Below are positions 6,607 to 6,648 of a DNA stretch of 6,648 nt, piece after piece (within the stretch, counting starts at the first letter, position 1; the number at the start of each line of letters is the position of its first letter). Below the pieces are notes generated by a model. That model did not search any database. It was not told the DNA's origin and saw only the letters and a list, made by a program, of their open reading frames with translations. A program made the position numbers and the translations under genes. Origin of the DNA: Bacteroidetes bacterium UBA6183 (GTDB taxonomy: Bacteria; Bacteroidota; Bacteroidia; UKL13-3); assembly GCA_002422865.1 (NCBI GenBank), contig DITN01000022.1, positions 1,073-7,720 of the forward strand, given 5' to 3'.

Positions 6607-6613
6607 ATATATT

Positions 6614-6648
6614 TGGCACGGACACAAGGATTCGAACCCTGATCAAAG
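6614..6648 (-). tRNA. tRNA 3' part, probably tRNA-Trp (5' part outside window)
   Basis: Read on the minus strand, the window begins with the end of a tRNA: variable loop (about 6642-6646), T stem CAGGG (6641-6637), T loop TTCGAAT (6636-6630), T stem CCTTG (6629-6625, with one G-U pair), acceptor strand TGTCCGT (6624-6618), discriminator G (6617) and an encoded CCA (6616-6614). The anticodon is outside the window. Tryptophan is inferred because tRNA-Trp often lies directly before secE-nusG and because bacterial tRNA-Trp has discriminator G. The 5' acceptor strand should read ACGGACA. The tRNA is probably cut out of a longer transcript that continues into secE. Confidence 0.9.

Noticed and set aside
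6587..6646. Extended SecE N-terminus starting at 6646
   Set aside because: The extra 20 codons are the tRNA 3' half and the spacer read as protein; SecE proteins of this type begin close to MSKLTEYFK.
1..6648. Hidden novel system, mobile element or CRISPR array
   Set aside because: Nearly all of the window is occupied by seven conserved housekeeping genes in their usual order, with gaps no longer than 114 bp and no direct-repeat/spacer pattern, transposase or terminal repeats.

Overview
The window is a classic transcription/translation cluster, all on the minus strand. In transcription order (high to low coordinates) it holds the 3' part of a tRNA gene (probably tRNA-Trp), secE, nusG, rplK (L11), rplA (L1), rplJ (L10), rplL (L7/L12) and rpoB (RNA polymerase beta). 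rpoB runs off the low-coordinate edge with about 1174 codons inside. No gene is supported on the plus strand; plus-strand open frames lie opposite the real genes.

The organism is most likely a member of the Bacteroidota, probably Sphingobacteriales (Pedobacter/Mucilaginibacter-like). Reasons are the tRNA-secE-nusG-rplK order, the RpoB sequence (for example FFGTNQLSQFMDQTNPLAE, and an N-terminus MQTGERINFSTVKK), AT-rich spacers, absence of clear Shine-Dalgarno motifs with A-rich stretches before starts, and TAA as the stop of all six complete genes. The genus is judged from memory of the protein sequences, not from a search.

Layout: 6614-6648 tRNA 3' part; 6392-6586 secE; 5822-6376 nusG; 5331-5777 rplK; 4611-5309 rplA; 4075-4596 rplJ; 3638-4015 rplL; 1-3523 rpoB. 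Gaps are short (14-59 bp) except the 114-bp rplL-rpoB gap, which is the most structured non-coding stretch: a strong hairpin, an upstream segment that can compete for its 3' arm, a 10-bp palindrome and two tandem near-palindromes. No stretch of 300 bp lacks a gene.

The products work together: SecE is part of the protein export channel, NusG binds RNA polymerase and links it to the ribosome, L11 and the L10-(L7/L12) stalk form the GTPase-associated centre, L1 forms the opposite stalk, and RpoB is the catalytic beta subunit. Every complete gene has normal length and conserved signature residues. I see no mobile element, CRISPR array, defence gene or unknown protein. No new biological system is supported here; what deserves a second look is regulatory structure in the gaps, above all rplL-rpoB and nusG-rplK.
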